Of a stretch of DNA of 64,000 bases, positions 51,170-59,979 are shown piece by piece. Within the stretch, counting starts at the first letter, position 1. The number at the start of each line of letters is the position of its first letter. The notes below the pieces were generated by a model. That model was not told where the DNA came from. It ran no database searches and saw only the letters and a list, made by a program, of their open reading frames with translations. A program made the position numbers and the translations under genes. The stretch spans positions 1 through 64,000 of the forward strand of contig NZ_JACHIH010000022.1 of assembly GCF_014203125.1 (NCBI RefSeq). The letters run 5' to 3'. Source of the DNA: Rhodopseudomonas rhenobacensis (GTDB lineage Bacteria > Pseudomonadota > Alphaproteobacteria > Rhizobiales > Xanthobacteraceae).

Positions 51170-52950
51170 GCGAGCCTACTCCGGAACAACGCGCCTTCGC
51201 CGAACACCCATGCGAGGCGTTCGTGCAGGCCTGTCCCGGCGGGGGAAAAACACGCACCATCGTTCAGCGCGTGCAGAAGCTGGCCCCCGGCCTGCCGCCG
51301 CGAAAGGGCATCGCCGTCCTGTCGTTCACCAATTCGGCTATCGATGAATTTCTCGCCAAGTGCCGGACACTTGGCCTTGATGCGATCGCGCGCCATCCGA
51401 ATTTCGTTGGCACCTTCGACGCGTTCCTGCGCCAGTTTTTCATATCGCCCTATGGCCTTGCAGGCGTTGCCGTCCGGCCCACCGTCGTGGATAGCTGGAA
51501 CACGCTCGGCGTTGAAGTCCGGCTGCGCGGGCGGGCCGCCTTTCGCGGGCCCGGCGTGTCCCTCGATCGCTTCGATCCGACGACCAACACGATCAATCCC
51601 GCGCTCATCGGACATAACGGCTTGCGTGCGCATGTTGTGGCAAACCGTGCCGCTTACCAGCAGATTGCCCAGCAGGCGCGGGCTGCGTTCCGGCGAAAGG
51701 GATACCTGAGCGCGGCCGATGCGCGGGTCGAAGCCCTGGCCCGGCTGCAAAATCCCCAATGGTCCGCAAGCCTTGGCCGCGCCATCGCGGCGCGCTTCCA
51801 CGAGGTGATCGTAGACGAAGCGCAGGACTGCAACCCGCTCGACCTCCAGCTCCTGACCTGGCTGCGTGGGCACGGGCTACGCGTTACCACCGTCTCCGAT
51901 GCCGACCAGGCCATCTACGGATTCCGTCAAGGCGATCCCACCGCCTTGGCCACGTTCGCGCAAGCCTACGGTGCCGACAATAATCTCGGCTTCTCCGGAA
52001 ACTTCCGCAGCAGCCCTGCGATCTGCCGCTGCGCGGCCACGCTGCGCAGCCGTGCCGAACCCGACGAGGCGCTTGGTGAAAATGCCAACATCCTGCTGCC
52101 GGTCTATATCCTCAAATACGAAGGCAACGCGCCGCCGGCATCCATCCATCTACAGTTCAATAACCTGTGCCAACAGGCTGAGATTGCTGTACCGGCACGG
52201 ATGGTGCTTGCGCATGCCCGCACCTCGGCACGCAACGCCTGCGGCCTTCGGGCGGATACGGAAGGCGGCGATTCCAAAGTGGCCCGGTTGGCACGAGCCA
52301 CCGGCACCTATCATGCCAAGGCAACGTCCGGGCGCGCCCGTGAGGCGTGCCTCGTCGTCGCCGAGCAGGCGTTGCTCGACCTGATGGGAAAATTCGAGGA
52401 GCAAAGCAGCGTCGTGCGTCTCGCCGAACAGCACGGGATTGATCGCCGCTGGCTACGCCGAATGGCGTTGCGCCTGATAAGCCAGCTTCCGCCAACCTGC
52501 GTAAACTCCGATGAAGCCCGCAGCGGCTGGGTGCTCGCGCTACAAACCGCTGTCACGGCCCTTGGTCTTGCCTATGGCCAAGGCATCACCGTGACAAATT
52601 ACTTCCGTAGGCCGCCGAATGGTGAATGGAGCCAGTTTCTGCAGCCCCGCGCCGATCTAGCCGCCGTTGCATGGGCGACGATCCACGAAGCCAAGGGCAG
52701 CGAACACAACGGTGTTTGTGTCGTCATCCCCAACGGCGACTATACCGAAGAGCTGATCGCCGCGTGGGAGACCCGCACGGATTTCGAGCCCAAGCGCGTG
52801 ATCTATGTTGGCGTAACCCGCGCCGAGAAACTCCTTGCAATCGCCGTGCCCGCGCCATTCTTGGAGCGCATCGCAGCTATTCTGCGCGCCGGCGAGGTCC
52901 CGTTCGAGGTTCATGATCTTTCCGTTGCCGCGGGCGCCGGTGTTCTATGA
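51166..52950 (+). CDS. gajB: Gabija GajB-like UvrD-family helicase
   Basis: The 594-residue superfamily 1A helicase overlaps gajA by 4 bp (ATGA). Motif I is ACPGGGKTRT (22-31), motif Ia VLSFTNSAIDEF, motif II VIVDEAQDC near 213, motif III SDADQAIYGFRQGD near 243, motif IV region GNFRSSPAIC, motif V TIHEAKGSEHNGV, motif VI YVGVTRAEKLL. It is somewhat longer than typical GajB (about 494 in Bacillus cereus). GajB is thought to sense DNA ends or promote GajA action. The order OLD-TOPRIM then UvrD is the definition of Gabija. Confidence 0.9.
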   Translation: MSEPTPEQRAFAEHPCEAFVQACPGGGKTRTIVQRVQKLAPGLPPRKGIAVLSFTNSAIDEFLAKCRTLGLDAIARHPNFVGTFDAFLRQFFISPYGLAGVAVRPTVVDSWNTLGVEVRLRGRAAFRGPGVSLDRFDPTTNTINPALIGHNGLRAHVVANRAAYQQIAQQARAAFRRKGYLSAADARVEALARLQNPQWSASLGRAIAARFHEVIVDEAQDCNPLDLQLLTWLRGHGLRVTTVSDADQAIYGFRQGDPTALATFAQAYGADNNLGFSGNFRSSPAICRCAATLRSRAEPDEALGENANILLPVYILKYEGNAPPASIHLQFNNLCQQAEIAVPARMVLAHARTSARNACGLRADTEGGDSKVARLARATGTYHAKATSGRAREACLVVAEQALLDLMGKFEEQSSVVRLAEQHGIDRRWLRRMALRLISQLPPTCVNSDEARSGWVLALQTAVTALGLAYGQGITVTNYFRRPPNGEWSQFLQPRADLAAVAWATIHEAKGSEHNGVCVVIPNGDYTEELIAAWETRTDFEPKRVIYVGVTRAEKLLAIAVPAPFLERIAAILRAGEVPFEVHDLSVAAGAGVL

Positions 52951-53071
52951 TGTCCGTTGCGACTGAGAGCCGACGAGATCCAGCCTTCCTTGGTCGTCGA
53001 TTTCGATCGACTTGGACCAGACGTCCGGCAGCCGTCGATCGGTTTCTCTTCGTGAGAACGAACCAGTTGGC

Positions 53072-54352
53072 TTAGGCGCGGCTCTTGGACCTGCGCATCT
53101 CCTCGCGGCGGTCGGGCCGTTCGGGTAGCAGATCGTCGAAGATAACTGCGCGGAAGCAGCGCGCCGCGATCAACTCGATGTCAATGATCGGATCGTCACC
53201 ATAGGTCTCGTAATAGCGGTGATACTTATCGGAGTCATGCACATCAGGGGCGCCACCATGGATGACCGTGGCGCGCAGGCCGAGCAGCAGTTTGAGCCGC
53301 TCATAGGGAAACGCAAATCCCCCGTGCTTGGTGACGGCCTCGATCACCGCCTGGGTGGCCTGGCTCGAATCTCCGAAGATCGAATCCATCCCCATGAATA
53401 GGTGCGAGAAGCTCTCATTAGGGTCGAGCGGCCATGCCCTGTAAAAGTATTCAAGCGCGCGGCAGTGCCGTTTGTCGGTGTTGTCGCCAGACAGGAGCTT
53501 CGCGGCCAGCACGGCCATCCACGGATGATCCTGCGCTTCCACCACAGCATCGTGCATCAGCGGCGGCACATTGGTTTCGCCGAAAGATTCCGTGGCGCCG
53601 CGCGCCGAGACCGTGCAGCGGCCACCATAGGTGTGTCTGCCGCTGAACATCTTACGTTCGTGGCGCGGCAGGGTAAGTGCCAGCGCGCCCAGGACCGCCG
53701 CTTTTCGCTTTTCAGCGATCGCAAAGGTCGGCGCGCTGACACCGAGCCAGGACAGGACGTCCTCCTTGCGGCCGCGTTCGTTGAATGGCGGGAACTTGTC
53801 CGGAAAAAGAGTGTTGCGCGGATGAATGCCAAGGCGTGCAGGCGTGAGCGCGGAAGGTTGTATGAAACAGAAGGTGCCGGATTCAAAATCCTGATCGACC
53901 CGTACCGCCACCAGCGGGTAGAGTGTCAGTTCCGTCGGCGGCTTGAATATGAGGGATTCCGCAAGAGCCGCCGCCAGCACGTCCTTGGTTTGCGGCGAAA
54001 CACAGCCGGAAAACGCCCCCTCGACCTGAGTGAACATCGTCTCGTCGGCCAAATACCCGAAGTTCTCCGAGACGAACGTCGTCAGCATACTCTGGATATC
54101 TTGCACCGCCATCTGCCGCAGATGCGATGGCCCGTTGGCGCGCACGTAGAGCACGGCGGCAAGGATCTTCTTGCGGCTATAGAATATCTCGATGCCGAGG
54201 TTCCGGGCGAAAAGCGGGGCGCCCGGCTTTCCGAACAGGAAGGCAGCGCGGAGGCCGTCTTCGCCCCTCGCTTTCGACATCGACGCAAGCAGGCGCTCAA
54301 TCGCTTCACGGCAGACCGGGTCGACGGGCAATTTCGTTTGCGGCTCACTCAT
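53072..54352 (-). CDS. HEPN-like protein of unknown function
   Basis: The 426-residue protein begins MSEPQTKLPVDPVCREAIER. Near its C-terminus, LKLLLGLRATVIHGGAPDVH fits the R-x(4)-H motif of HEPN ribonucleases. PWMAVLAAKLLSGDNTDK and LFMGMDSIFGDSSQAT give the helical context seen in Apea-like HEPN proteins. HEPN proteins often cleave RNA in abortive infection. Its place next to Gabija supports defence, but the family is not certain. The ATG at 54352 is preferred; the open frame extends 56 codons further without conserved features. Confidence 0.65.
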   Translation of the reverse strand: MSEPQTKLPVDPVCREAIERLLASMSKARGEDGLRAAFLFGKPGAPLFARNLGIEIFYSRKKILAAVLYVRANGPSHLRQMAVQDIQSMLTTFVSENFGYLADETMFTQVEGAFSGCVSPQTKDVLAAALAESLIFKPPTELTLYPLVAVRVDQDFESGTFCFIQPSALTPARLGIHPRNTLFPDKFPPFNERGRKEDVLSWLGVSAPTFAIAEKRKAAVLGALALTLPRHERKMFSGRHTYGGRCTVSARGATESFGETNVPPLMHDAVVEAQDHPWMAVLAAKLLSGDNTDKRHCRALEYFYRAWPLDPNESFSHLFMGMDSIFGDSSQATQAVIEAVTKHGGFAFPYERLKLLLGLRATVIHGGAPDVHDSDKYHRYYETYGDDPIIDIELIAARCFRAVIFDDLLPERPDRREEMRRSKSRA

Positions 54353-54362
54353 GACCGCTATT

Positions 54363-54841
54363 CTTGATGATTCAAGCCCGCCTGCATAGGGCGCGTCCGC
54401 TAAAACGGACCGGGGCTCTCGTGAACCGAGCCGCGTGCCGCGTCTCGGCCTTCGGCTTCGATCCCACTCGCGCAAGGACAGATATAAGGTGCCGCTCGCC
54501 GGGGGCAGTCGGTCCCGCATCCCGCCGCCGCTGCGCGGCGCCGGCGCTATGCTGATGCTCCTGCGGCTGCCCTTTTAGTCCGGTCTCACGGCTGCCGAAT
54601 GGCCTGCGCTACGCTCCGGACCATACGGCCATTTTCTTTTAGGTAAGGGCTAAGAGGCTCTGCCTCTCGCGCGCGCAAGGCATCCCAACACGACCCGCCG
54701 CATCCACCCGTCTCCCGCACGCGGGAGCCCTCGGGCGGAGCCTCGGCGTGTCGCGTTCGGAGCCTCCTTGCGCTTGCTACCTCCGCTCTTCGCCAGAGGG
54801 TCAGGGGTTATGCGGGGCGCTTCGCTTCGCAACAACCCCTG
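54363..54841. other. Hairpin-rich non-coding region upstream of the parB-like gene
   Basis: Within 479 bp there are at least five short perfect inverted repeats: CTTGA/TCAAG (54363-54376), GTCCG/CGGAC (54395-54410), GGCTC/GAGCC (54414-54432), AGAGGC/GCCTCT (54653-54667), CTCCCGC/GCGGGAG (54712-54727), and GTCAGGGGTT/AACCCCTGAC (54798-54841). The last lies just before the ribosome binding site of the parB-like gene. Such a layout is compatible with a transfer origin or a single-strand-active promoter; no nick site was recognised. No coding frame is convincing. Confidence 0.55.
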
Positions 54842-54859
54842 ACACAACGGAGAACTAAA

Positions 54860-56758
54860 ATGACCAAGAGAAAAAACGAACAAGCCTTCCCCGAAAACGG
54901 CAGCGTCCTTTTCATCCCGCTCAACAAGCTCAAAAAATCCCCGCGCAACGCCCGCAAGACGCCGCATCCCAAGGCGGATATCGAAGGACTCGCCGCCAGC
55001 ATCGCCAGCAACGGCATGCTGCAAGCGCCCGTGGTTGAGCCGGAAGTGACGGAGGGCAAGGCATCCGGCTTCTACCTCGTGACCATCGGCGAAGGCCGCC
55101 GTCAGGCGCAGTTGCTTCGCGCCAAGCGCAAGGAGATCGCCAAGTCCGAACCGATCCGTTGCCTCGTCGATACCGAGCATAACGCCCTCGAAATCTCGCT
55201 TGCGGAAAACGCTATTCGCTCCGAGATGCATCCCGCCGACCAGTTCGATGCGTTCCTTGAACTGCACCGCGACCACGGATTGAACGCCGAAGACATCGCC
55301 GCGCGGTTCGGCGTTACGCCTGCCGTCGTCAAGCAGCGTCTCAAGCTTGCCGTCATCAGCCCGGTGTTGATGAAGGCGTACCGCGACGAGGAGTTGAACC
55401 TCGACCAGTTGACAGCCTTCGCCTTCACCGACGATCACGCCAAGCAGGAGCAGGTGTTCGAGGCGCTCGGCGAAGATGCCGACCGCGAGGATATTCTCTC
55501 CGCCTTGAACGAGGAGCACCTTCCCGCCACCGACCCGCGCGCGGTGTTCGTCGGCCTCGATGCCTATCAGGCGGCAGGCGGCGCAATCCTCCGCGACCTG
55601 TTCGACGATGAGATCGAAGGCTTCCTTACCGATCCCGTGTTGCTGCACCGCCTTGCGGAAGCCAAGCTGCAGGGCATTGCCGATGCGGTGAAGGCCGAGG
55701 GCTGGAAATGGGTCGAAATCATGCCTCGCCTCGATCACAGCATGACTTCCGGCATGCGGCGTATCTATGCCGGAGCGCCGACACCATCCGCAGAAGCGCA
55801 AGCCCAGATCGATGCGCTTCAGTCGCAATACGACGCGCTTTGCGACGAACGCGGCGAGTCCGAGGAAACCGAGGCCGAGCTAAACCGCCTTGAACAAGAA
55901 ATCGCCGATCTTGAGGGCGAGGACGTATTCGATCCTGCCGAGGTCAGCCGCGCGGGCGTGATCGTGTCGATCTCGCGCGAGGGCGAGGCCCATATCGCGC
56001 GCGGCTATGTCCGCCGTGAAGATGAAGACCGCAAGGCAACGAGGGAGAAGGGGCCGAGGCAGCCGACGGACGGCCCCGCGCCATTGTCCGATAAGCTCAT
56101 CGCGGAATTGACCGCGCACCGGACGATGGCAATCCGCAACGCGCTGGGGCAGAACCCCGGCGTCGCGCTGGTGGCCGTGGTGCATGCCTTTGCGGGCGTG
56201 ACCTTCTATTCCCATGCGGATCGTGCCTCCTGCTTGGAGATCAGGGCGATCAGCGCCCATCTCGGTTCGCACGCGCCCGGCGTCGACGAGACCGCCGCCG
56301 CGCAGGACATCGAACAGCGCCACGAGAGATGGGCCAAGCATCTGCCGGACGAACCCGGTACTTTGTGGGACTTCGTGCTCGAATTGGAATCCGGCCAGCT
56401 CCTTGAACTGCTCGCACATTGCGTGTCGGCTACGGTCGATGCGGTCCGCACGCCGCGCAGCAGCGAGGACGCCAAGCTCGACCATGCCGACCAACTGGCG
56501 AGGGCTGTCCATCTCGACATGCGGACGCAATGGACACCCACGGCAGAGAGCTATTTCGGGCGGGTGAGCAAGGAACGCATCCTTGAAGCCGTGCGCGAAG
56601 GCGTTTCCAAGGAAGCCGCCGACAACCTCGCCAGCATGAAAAAGCAGGCGATGGCCGAGCAGGCCGAGAAGCGCCTGCAAGGCCGGGGCTGGTTGCCGCC
56701 GATCCTGCGCATGCCCGAGCCGGAAACATCGGAGCCCATGGCCATGGCCGCCGAATAG
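54860..56758 (+). CDS. ParB/Srx-like island protein
   Basis: The 632-residue protein has the ParB N-terminal fold: SVLFIPLNKLKKSPRNARKT, then LVTIGEGRRQAQLL (GEGRR at 77-81, the CTP/DNA-binding signature) and EISLAENAIRSEMHPADQFD. A helix-turn-helix with EDIAARFGVTPAVVKQRLKL follows. The rest is unlike chromosomal ParB: a coiled coil with LNRLEQEIADLEGEDVFD near 340-360 and a helical C-terminal domain. Such extended ParB-like proteins are common in alphaproteobacterial plasmids and ICEs. It may assist partition or replication of the transferred DNA. The start has GGAG nine bases upstream. Confidence 0.85.
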   Translation: MTKRKNEQAFPENGSVLFIPLNKLKKSPRNARKTPHPKADIEGLAASIASNGMLQAPVVEPEVTEGKASGFYLVTIGEGRRQAQLLRAKRKEIAKSEPIRCLVDTEHNALEISLAENAIRSEMHPADQFDAFLELHRDHGLNAEDIAARFGVTPAVVKQRLKLAVISPVLMKAYRDEELNLDQLTAFAFTDDHAKQEQVFEALGEDADREDILSALNEEHLPATDPRAVFVGLDAYQAAGGAILRDLFDDEIEGFLTDPVLLHRLAEAKLQGIADAVKAEGWKWVEIMPRLDHSMTSGMRRIYAGAPTPSAEAQAQIDALQSQYDALCDERGESEETEAELNRLEQEIADLEGEDVFDPAEVSRAGVIVSISREGEAHIARGYVRREDEDRKATREKGPRQPTDGPAPLSDKLIAELTAHRTMAIRNALGQNPGVALVAVVHAFAGVTFYSHADRASCLEIRAISAHLGSHAPGVDETAAAQDIEQRHERWAKHLPDEPGTLWDFVLELESGQLLELLAHCVSATVDAVRTPRSSEDAKLDHADQLARAVHLDMRTQWTPTAESYFGRVSKERILEAVREGVSKEAADNLASMKKQAMAEQAEKRLQGRGWLPPILRMPEPETSEPMAMAAE

Positions 56759-56831
56759 CGGGGTGCCGGAGCCGCCATGGTGGCGGCTCCGGCCTCGCCT
56801 TCAATTCACAACAACAAGAAGGAGAAATCCC

Positions 56832-57224
56832 ATGACCAACTACCTTGTTAAATTCATCACTGATGCGGGATCGGCCATTCATGAAGTAGCCGGAGACACG
56901 CCCGCCCACGCGCTCACCGCGGCACGAAAGCGCGCCGCGACCGACCCGGACGAATTGTATTTCGAGCCATACACAAGGCAGGACATCGATGAGATCATCG
57001 TCATGGACGACAACGGAGACCCCGAATGTACGTGGCAGAGCGATGCTCTACGCCTGCGCCTTGCGGCATCCGACCTATTGATTGCCGCGCGCGAAGTGGT
57101 GGCCTCATGGGAAGGCGGCCATCTTGCGGAGGCCGTGCGCAATCTGGCGGCGGCCATCGCGGAAGCAGAGCCGCTTCCCGATGGGGCCGCAGCGGAAGCG
57201 CAATCACAGGGGGATGCAGCATGA
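56832..57224 (+). CDS. Small island protein, 130 residues
   Basis: The ATG at 56832 follows AAGGAGAAA. The sequence starts MTNYLVKFITDAGSAIHEVA and has a short helical part (LIAAREVVASWEGGHLAEAV). No motif is recognised. It is in the same operon as the parB-like gene (74-bp gap) and overlaps the next gene by 4 bp. Similar short proteins accompany ParB-like genes in related islands, but no function can be given. Confidence 0.7.
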   Translation: MTNYLVKFITDAGSAIHEVAGDTPAHALTAARKRAATDPDELYFEPYTRQDIDEIIVMDDNGDPECTWQSDALRLRLAASDLLIAAREVVASWEGGHLAEAVRNLAAAIAEAEPLPDGAAAEAQSQGDAA

Positions 57225-57496
57225 CGGCGGGCAGAAACTCAGGCGATGGGGGCAGCGCCCTCATCGCCATCCGCCGTCCATCGCTGCGCGAGGCGCGCGA
57301 CGGCGCGGAGATCGTGTTCGTCCGCCTTCACGACCGGCAGCGCGTGAAGATATTCGCCGCAACCTGCTACGAGAGCTGGCAGCAATGGGGCGCTCCCAGA
57401 ACGCTGCTCTCGCAGAACGTGGAACTGGTCGAGTTGTGGCGGCGCGGAGGCTTGCACGGTTTTTCACCGCGAGCCGAAGCCGGGGACGACGCCTAG
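57221..57496 (+). CDS. Small island protein, 91 residues
   Basis: The ATG at 57221 overlaps the preceding stop by 4 bp (ATGA). It encodes MTAGRNSGDGGSALIAIRRP and a mixed segment VRLHDRQRVKIFAATCYESW. No family is recognised. The overlap and the following hairpin indicate that it ends the parB-like operon. Confidence 0.65.
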   Translation: MTAGRNSGDGGSALIAIRRPSLREARDGAEIVFVRLHDRQRVKIFAATCYESWQQWGAPRTLLSQNVELVELWRRGGLHGFSPRAEAGDDA

Positions 57497-57508
57497 CCCC
57501 GTCGTCCC
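57483..57508. terminator. Hairpin between convergent operons
   Basis: GGGACGAC and GTCGTCCC are perfect 8-bp arms around a ten-base loop. It spans the gap between the plus-strand parB operon and the minus-strand Abi operon. There is no T-run, so it may act as a weak bidirectional terminator only. Confidence 0.45.
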
Positions 57509-58326
57509 TATTGTTGATACCGCAGACGGCGCAAGAAGGCCCGCGCGGTCACGAGGATGATGTGCAGGCGGAATGTGCTGTGATCCTCATCGGACAGGCC
57601 GGGATGCGATCCATCTGTATGGAGCATCTTGAATAGCCCGTTGATATAATTCTTCCCGTCTTGAGTCCACTCGTTGCGGTCTTCGGCCAGAAAATTGATC
57701 TTGGCGAGCAGTGCGCGGCGGTTCTCCGATGTCAGGTGCGCCGTCTTGTCGGCACCCTCGCAATGCCGCGCGATGTCGTCAAAAAGCCCCTCAAGGAAGG
57801 TGCGAAATTGCGCATTCGCCGCCGCCCAGTCGCCCCGCGCATGCGCTTCGATGCCTTGACCGAGATGACCGAGTGGCTCGGAGAAGCCAAAGTGCTTGAG
57901 CAATTCATGCACTTCGTCGTCCACCGCAGGCAGCCCAAGTTCCTCGGGCAACGCCACCCGCAATGCCGGGCGATCCCGTTCGTCGAACGAAACCACGTAG
58001 CCATCTCGCGCCAGTCCCCGCGCGAATGCGATTTCCGATTCCTGCCCGGGCTCCGGACGCATCAATTGGACGGCTTCACGAATAAACGCCTCCGCCAGCG
58101 ACATGCTGCCTTCCAGCGTATCGACTTGATCCCCCGGCCGCTGCACGACGATGCGGCCCAGCGTATCGGCTTTCTTCGACACGCTGATGCCGGTGTCGGA
58201 GGTGATTTCGTTCTCAAGGCCGAGACGAAGCACCATGTGATTGAATGGCGCGTGGTGCTTCAGGTTCGCATCGAGAAACGCGACGGCGGCAATGATCGTC
58301 GGGCGGGTGAAGGGAACGGCGCTCAT
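57508..58326 (-). CDS. Third gene of the AbiE operon, Abi_C-like protein
   Basis: The 272-residue protein has a C-terminal segment TDGSHPGLSDEDHSTFRLHI followed by ILVTARAFLRRLRYQ, which resembles the Abi_C domain of abortive-infection proteins. The N-terminal half (HHAPFNHMVLRLGLENEIT) is not assigned. Its ATG lies one base after the stop of the AbiEii-like gene (TGACATG), so it is translated with it. AbiE systems normally have two genes, so this could be an extension or an independent effector sharing the promoter. Confidence 0.72.
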   Translation of the reverse strand: MSAVPFTRPTIIAAVAFLDANLKHHAPFNHMVLRLGLENEITSDTGISVSKKADTLGRIVVQRPGDQVDTLEGSMSLAEAFIREAVQLMRPEPGQESEIAFARGLARDGYVVSFDERDRPALRVALPEELGLPAVDDEVHELLKHFGFSEPLGHLGQGIEAHARGDWAAANAQFRTFLEGLFDDIARHCEGADKTAHLTSENRRALLAKINFLAEDRNEWTQDGKNYINGLFKMLHTDGSHPGLSDEDHSTFRLHIILVTARAFLRRLRYQQ

Positions 58327-58327
58327 G

Positions 58328-59260
58328 TCAGGCCGGACGTTTCTTGAGTTGATCGGCGAGCGCTTGCAGCGCGCCTATCGCAGTGTTGAAATCAGGCCCG
58401 CCGCCATAAACCATGTCGCGCTGGAAATTCGCGTAGCCGTCCGCGAACACCTTGTCCTTGGGAATACCCGCGATGGCGCGAAGCGTTTCGCCGAGCGGGT
58501 CTTTCTGCCACGCCGGGAATTTGTCGCCGCGCGTTGCGGCATCGGCGAGCATGACCTCGTGCGCCAAGGTGGCGACTTCCGCCGGATCATAGTGTTCGCG
58601 GATGGCGTGAAGGTCGTAGATATGCCGCACCAGCGTGGGATCACGGTCTTTCCGCAATCCCGCAAGCTCGGAACCCGCGCGCCACGTCAGCGCCACGAGC
58701 TTTTCGGCGGCGGTCTCGAGAACGGACGAACAGGCGATCTTCGGCAATTCCGGTTCGCGGCCATAGGCCTCGGCGATGAACGAGGTCACGGGCATGTCCA
58801 CGGCCTCGCGCCGCAATGGCCATACCGAGGTTTCTATCTGAATCTCGGGCCGCAGGATGCCCTTGCCTTCGGCAACGGCGGTGTAGGGCAATTGGTACTT
58901 GGTATAATGCCCCTTGTACATGGAGACGCGGTGTTGCTCGTTCTCCGGATCAAACGCGAAGCCCGCCGCAAGCAGCGCGTCGGTGATGTCGCCGCGCAGT
59001 TTGCGGAGTTCGCCGCGCGATGGGTTCTTCTCGCTGACGATCTTGAGATCGACATCCTCGGACATGCGCCGCGTCAGGCGATGCGCACGGCTCAGCGCCG
59101 TGCCGCCGCCGAACACAAGGCGAAACTCGCCCGTATCGACGGCGGCAATCGCGGCCAGCGCCTTGACGACGTACCAATCCTTCTCGACGAGCGCAGGCCC
59201 CGGCAGGCCAAAATGCTCCTGGACTTCAAGCAGCTCATCGAGGGTGGGCTTATCGCTCAA
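58328..59260 (-). CDS. abiEii: AbiEii/AbiGii-type nucleotidyltransferase toxin
   Basis: The 310-residue protein has the DNA polymerase beta-like nucleotidyltransferase signature GGGTALSRAH (51-60) and SEDVDLKI (67-74), followed by EKLVALTWRAG and a helical C-terminal domain (HIYDLHAIREHYD). AbiEii toxins add nucleotides to tRNA acceptor ends, stopping translation. It overlaps the antitoxin gene by 11 bp, the usual AbiE layout. The order antitoxin-toxin on the minus strand matches the type IV or nucleotidyltransferase toxin-antitoxin arrangement. Confidence 0.9.
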   Translation of the reverse strand: MSDKPTLDELLEVQEHFGLPGPALVEKDWYVVKALAAIAAVDTGEFRLVFGGGTALSRAHRLTRRMSEDVDLKIVSEKNPSRGELRKLRGDITDALLAAGFAFDPENEQHRVSMYKGHYTKYQLPYTAVAEGKGILRPEIQIETSVWPLRREAVDMPVTSFIAEAYGREPELPKIACSSVLETAAEKLVALTWRAGSELAGLRKDRDPTLVRHIYDLHAIREHYDPAEVATLAHEVMLADAATRGDKFPAWQKDPLGETLRAIAGIPKDKVFADGYANFQRDMVYGGGPDFNTAIGALQALADQLKKRPA

Positions 59261-59666
59261 GCACCAGCTCCGTGTTGCGGTACCGCAGTTGACGCGAGAA
59301 ACGACCCTTCACCTTGACGACCGGATTAACCGGCACTTGCGTGGAGCGGCCTTCGTTATAGGCGCGTTCGGCCTCGGTCGGCTCCCATTGCACGCCGAGC
59401 TTGTCGAGCGCTTGGCGCGCGACACCGGCAAAGCCGTCGCGGCTATACAGCATAGGCTTGCCGCTGAGGCGTGAGATCGTCGCGCGGCCATACACGCCAT
59501 AACCGAGGCGCACCAAGCGGCCATCATCCACCAGCTTGCGCAAGGCGCGCAGCACCTGATCTTCGCCGCCAAGCGCTTTGAATTCGCGCGTCAGGAATAC
59601 GTCATCGCCCTTCTTGCGGGCAATCCGCTGTTCAATCTTCTCACGCAATGTCTGTTTGCGAGGCAT
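59250..59666 (-). CDS. abiEi: AbiEi-type antitoxin/repressor
   Basis: The 138-residue protein has an N-terminal winged-helix region (REKIEQRIARKKGDDVFLTR, RALRKLVDDGRLVRLGYGVY) and a C-terminal part with VVKVKGRFSRQLRYRNTELV. AbiEi-like proteins repress the operon and neutralise the toxin. GGAGG lies six bases before the ATG at 59666. Two direct repeats lie within 55 bp upstream and are good operator candidates. The longer open frame to 59726 is excluded because it runs across the repeats. Confidence 0.85.
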   Translation of the reverse strand: MPRKQTLREKIEQRIARKKGDDVFLTREFKALGGEDQVLRALRKLVDDGRLVRLGYGVYGRATISRLSGKPMLYSRDGFAGVARQALDKLGVQWEPTEAERAYNEGRSTQVPVNPVVKVKGRFSRQLRYRNTELVLER

Positions 59667-59680
59667 GGTGGGCCTCCTTT

Positions 59681-59718
59681 GCAAAAACCCGACACTCAAT
59701 ATAGGCAAAAACCCGACA
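59681..59718. promoter_or_regulatory. Direct-repeat operator of the AbiE operon
   Basis: GCAAAAACCCGACA occurs at 59681-59694 and again at 59705-59718, offset by 24 bp. The repeats sit just upstream of the abiEi ribosome binding site. AbiEi repressors are known to bind repeats in their promoter; here the repeats are direct, not inverted. Confidence 0.65.
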
Positions 59719-59979
59719 TCTTTCAATGAAAATCACTGAAATTTCAATATCATAAGACATATCAATCGCTTAGTCTAATCGAGCGTTCCGATCTTAGCAC
59801 GGGAAGCCATCGGGTTTCTTGCAACATCGCATTCAGCCGCGGCTTGAGACCCGGCTACCGGCCCCGGGCGAACGCTTGCGCCGGGATCGTCTGCAAACGA
59901 TAATTGGAGGCGGCGCAGCCATTGTAGTGCATCGGCCCGCGCCTCGATTGCTGTTGCATCGATAAATTGTGAGCGCGGC

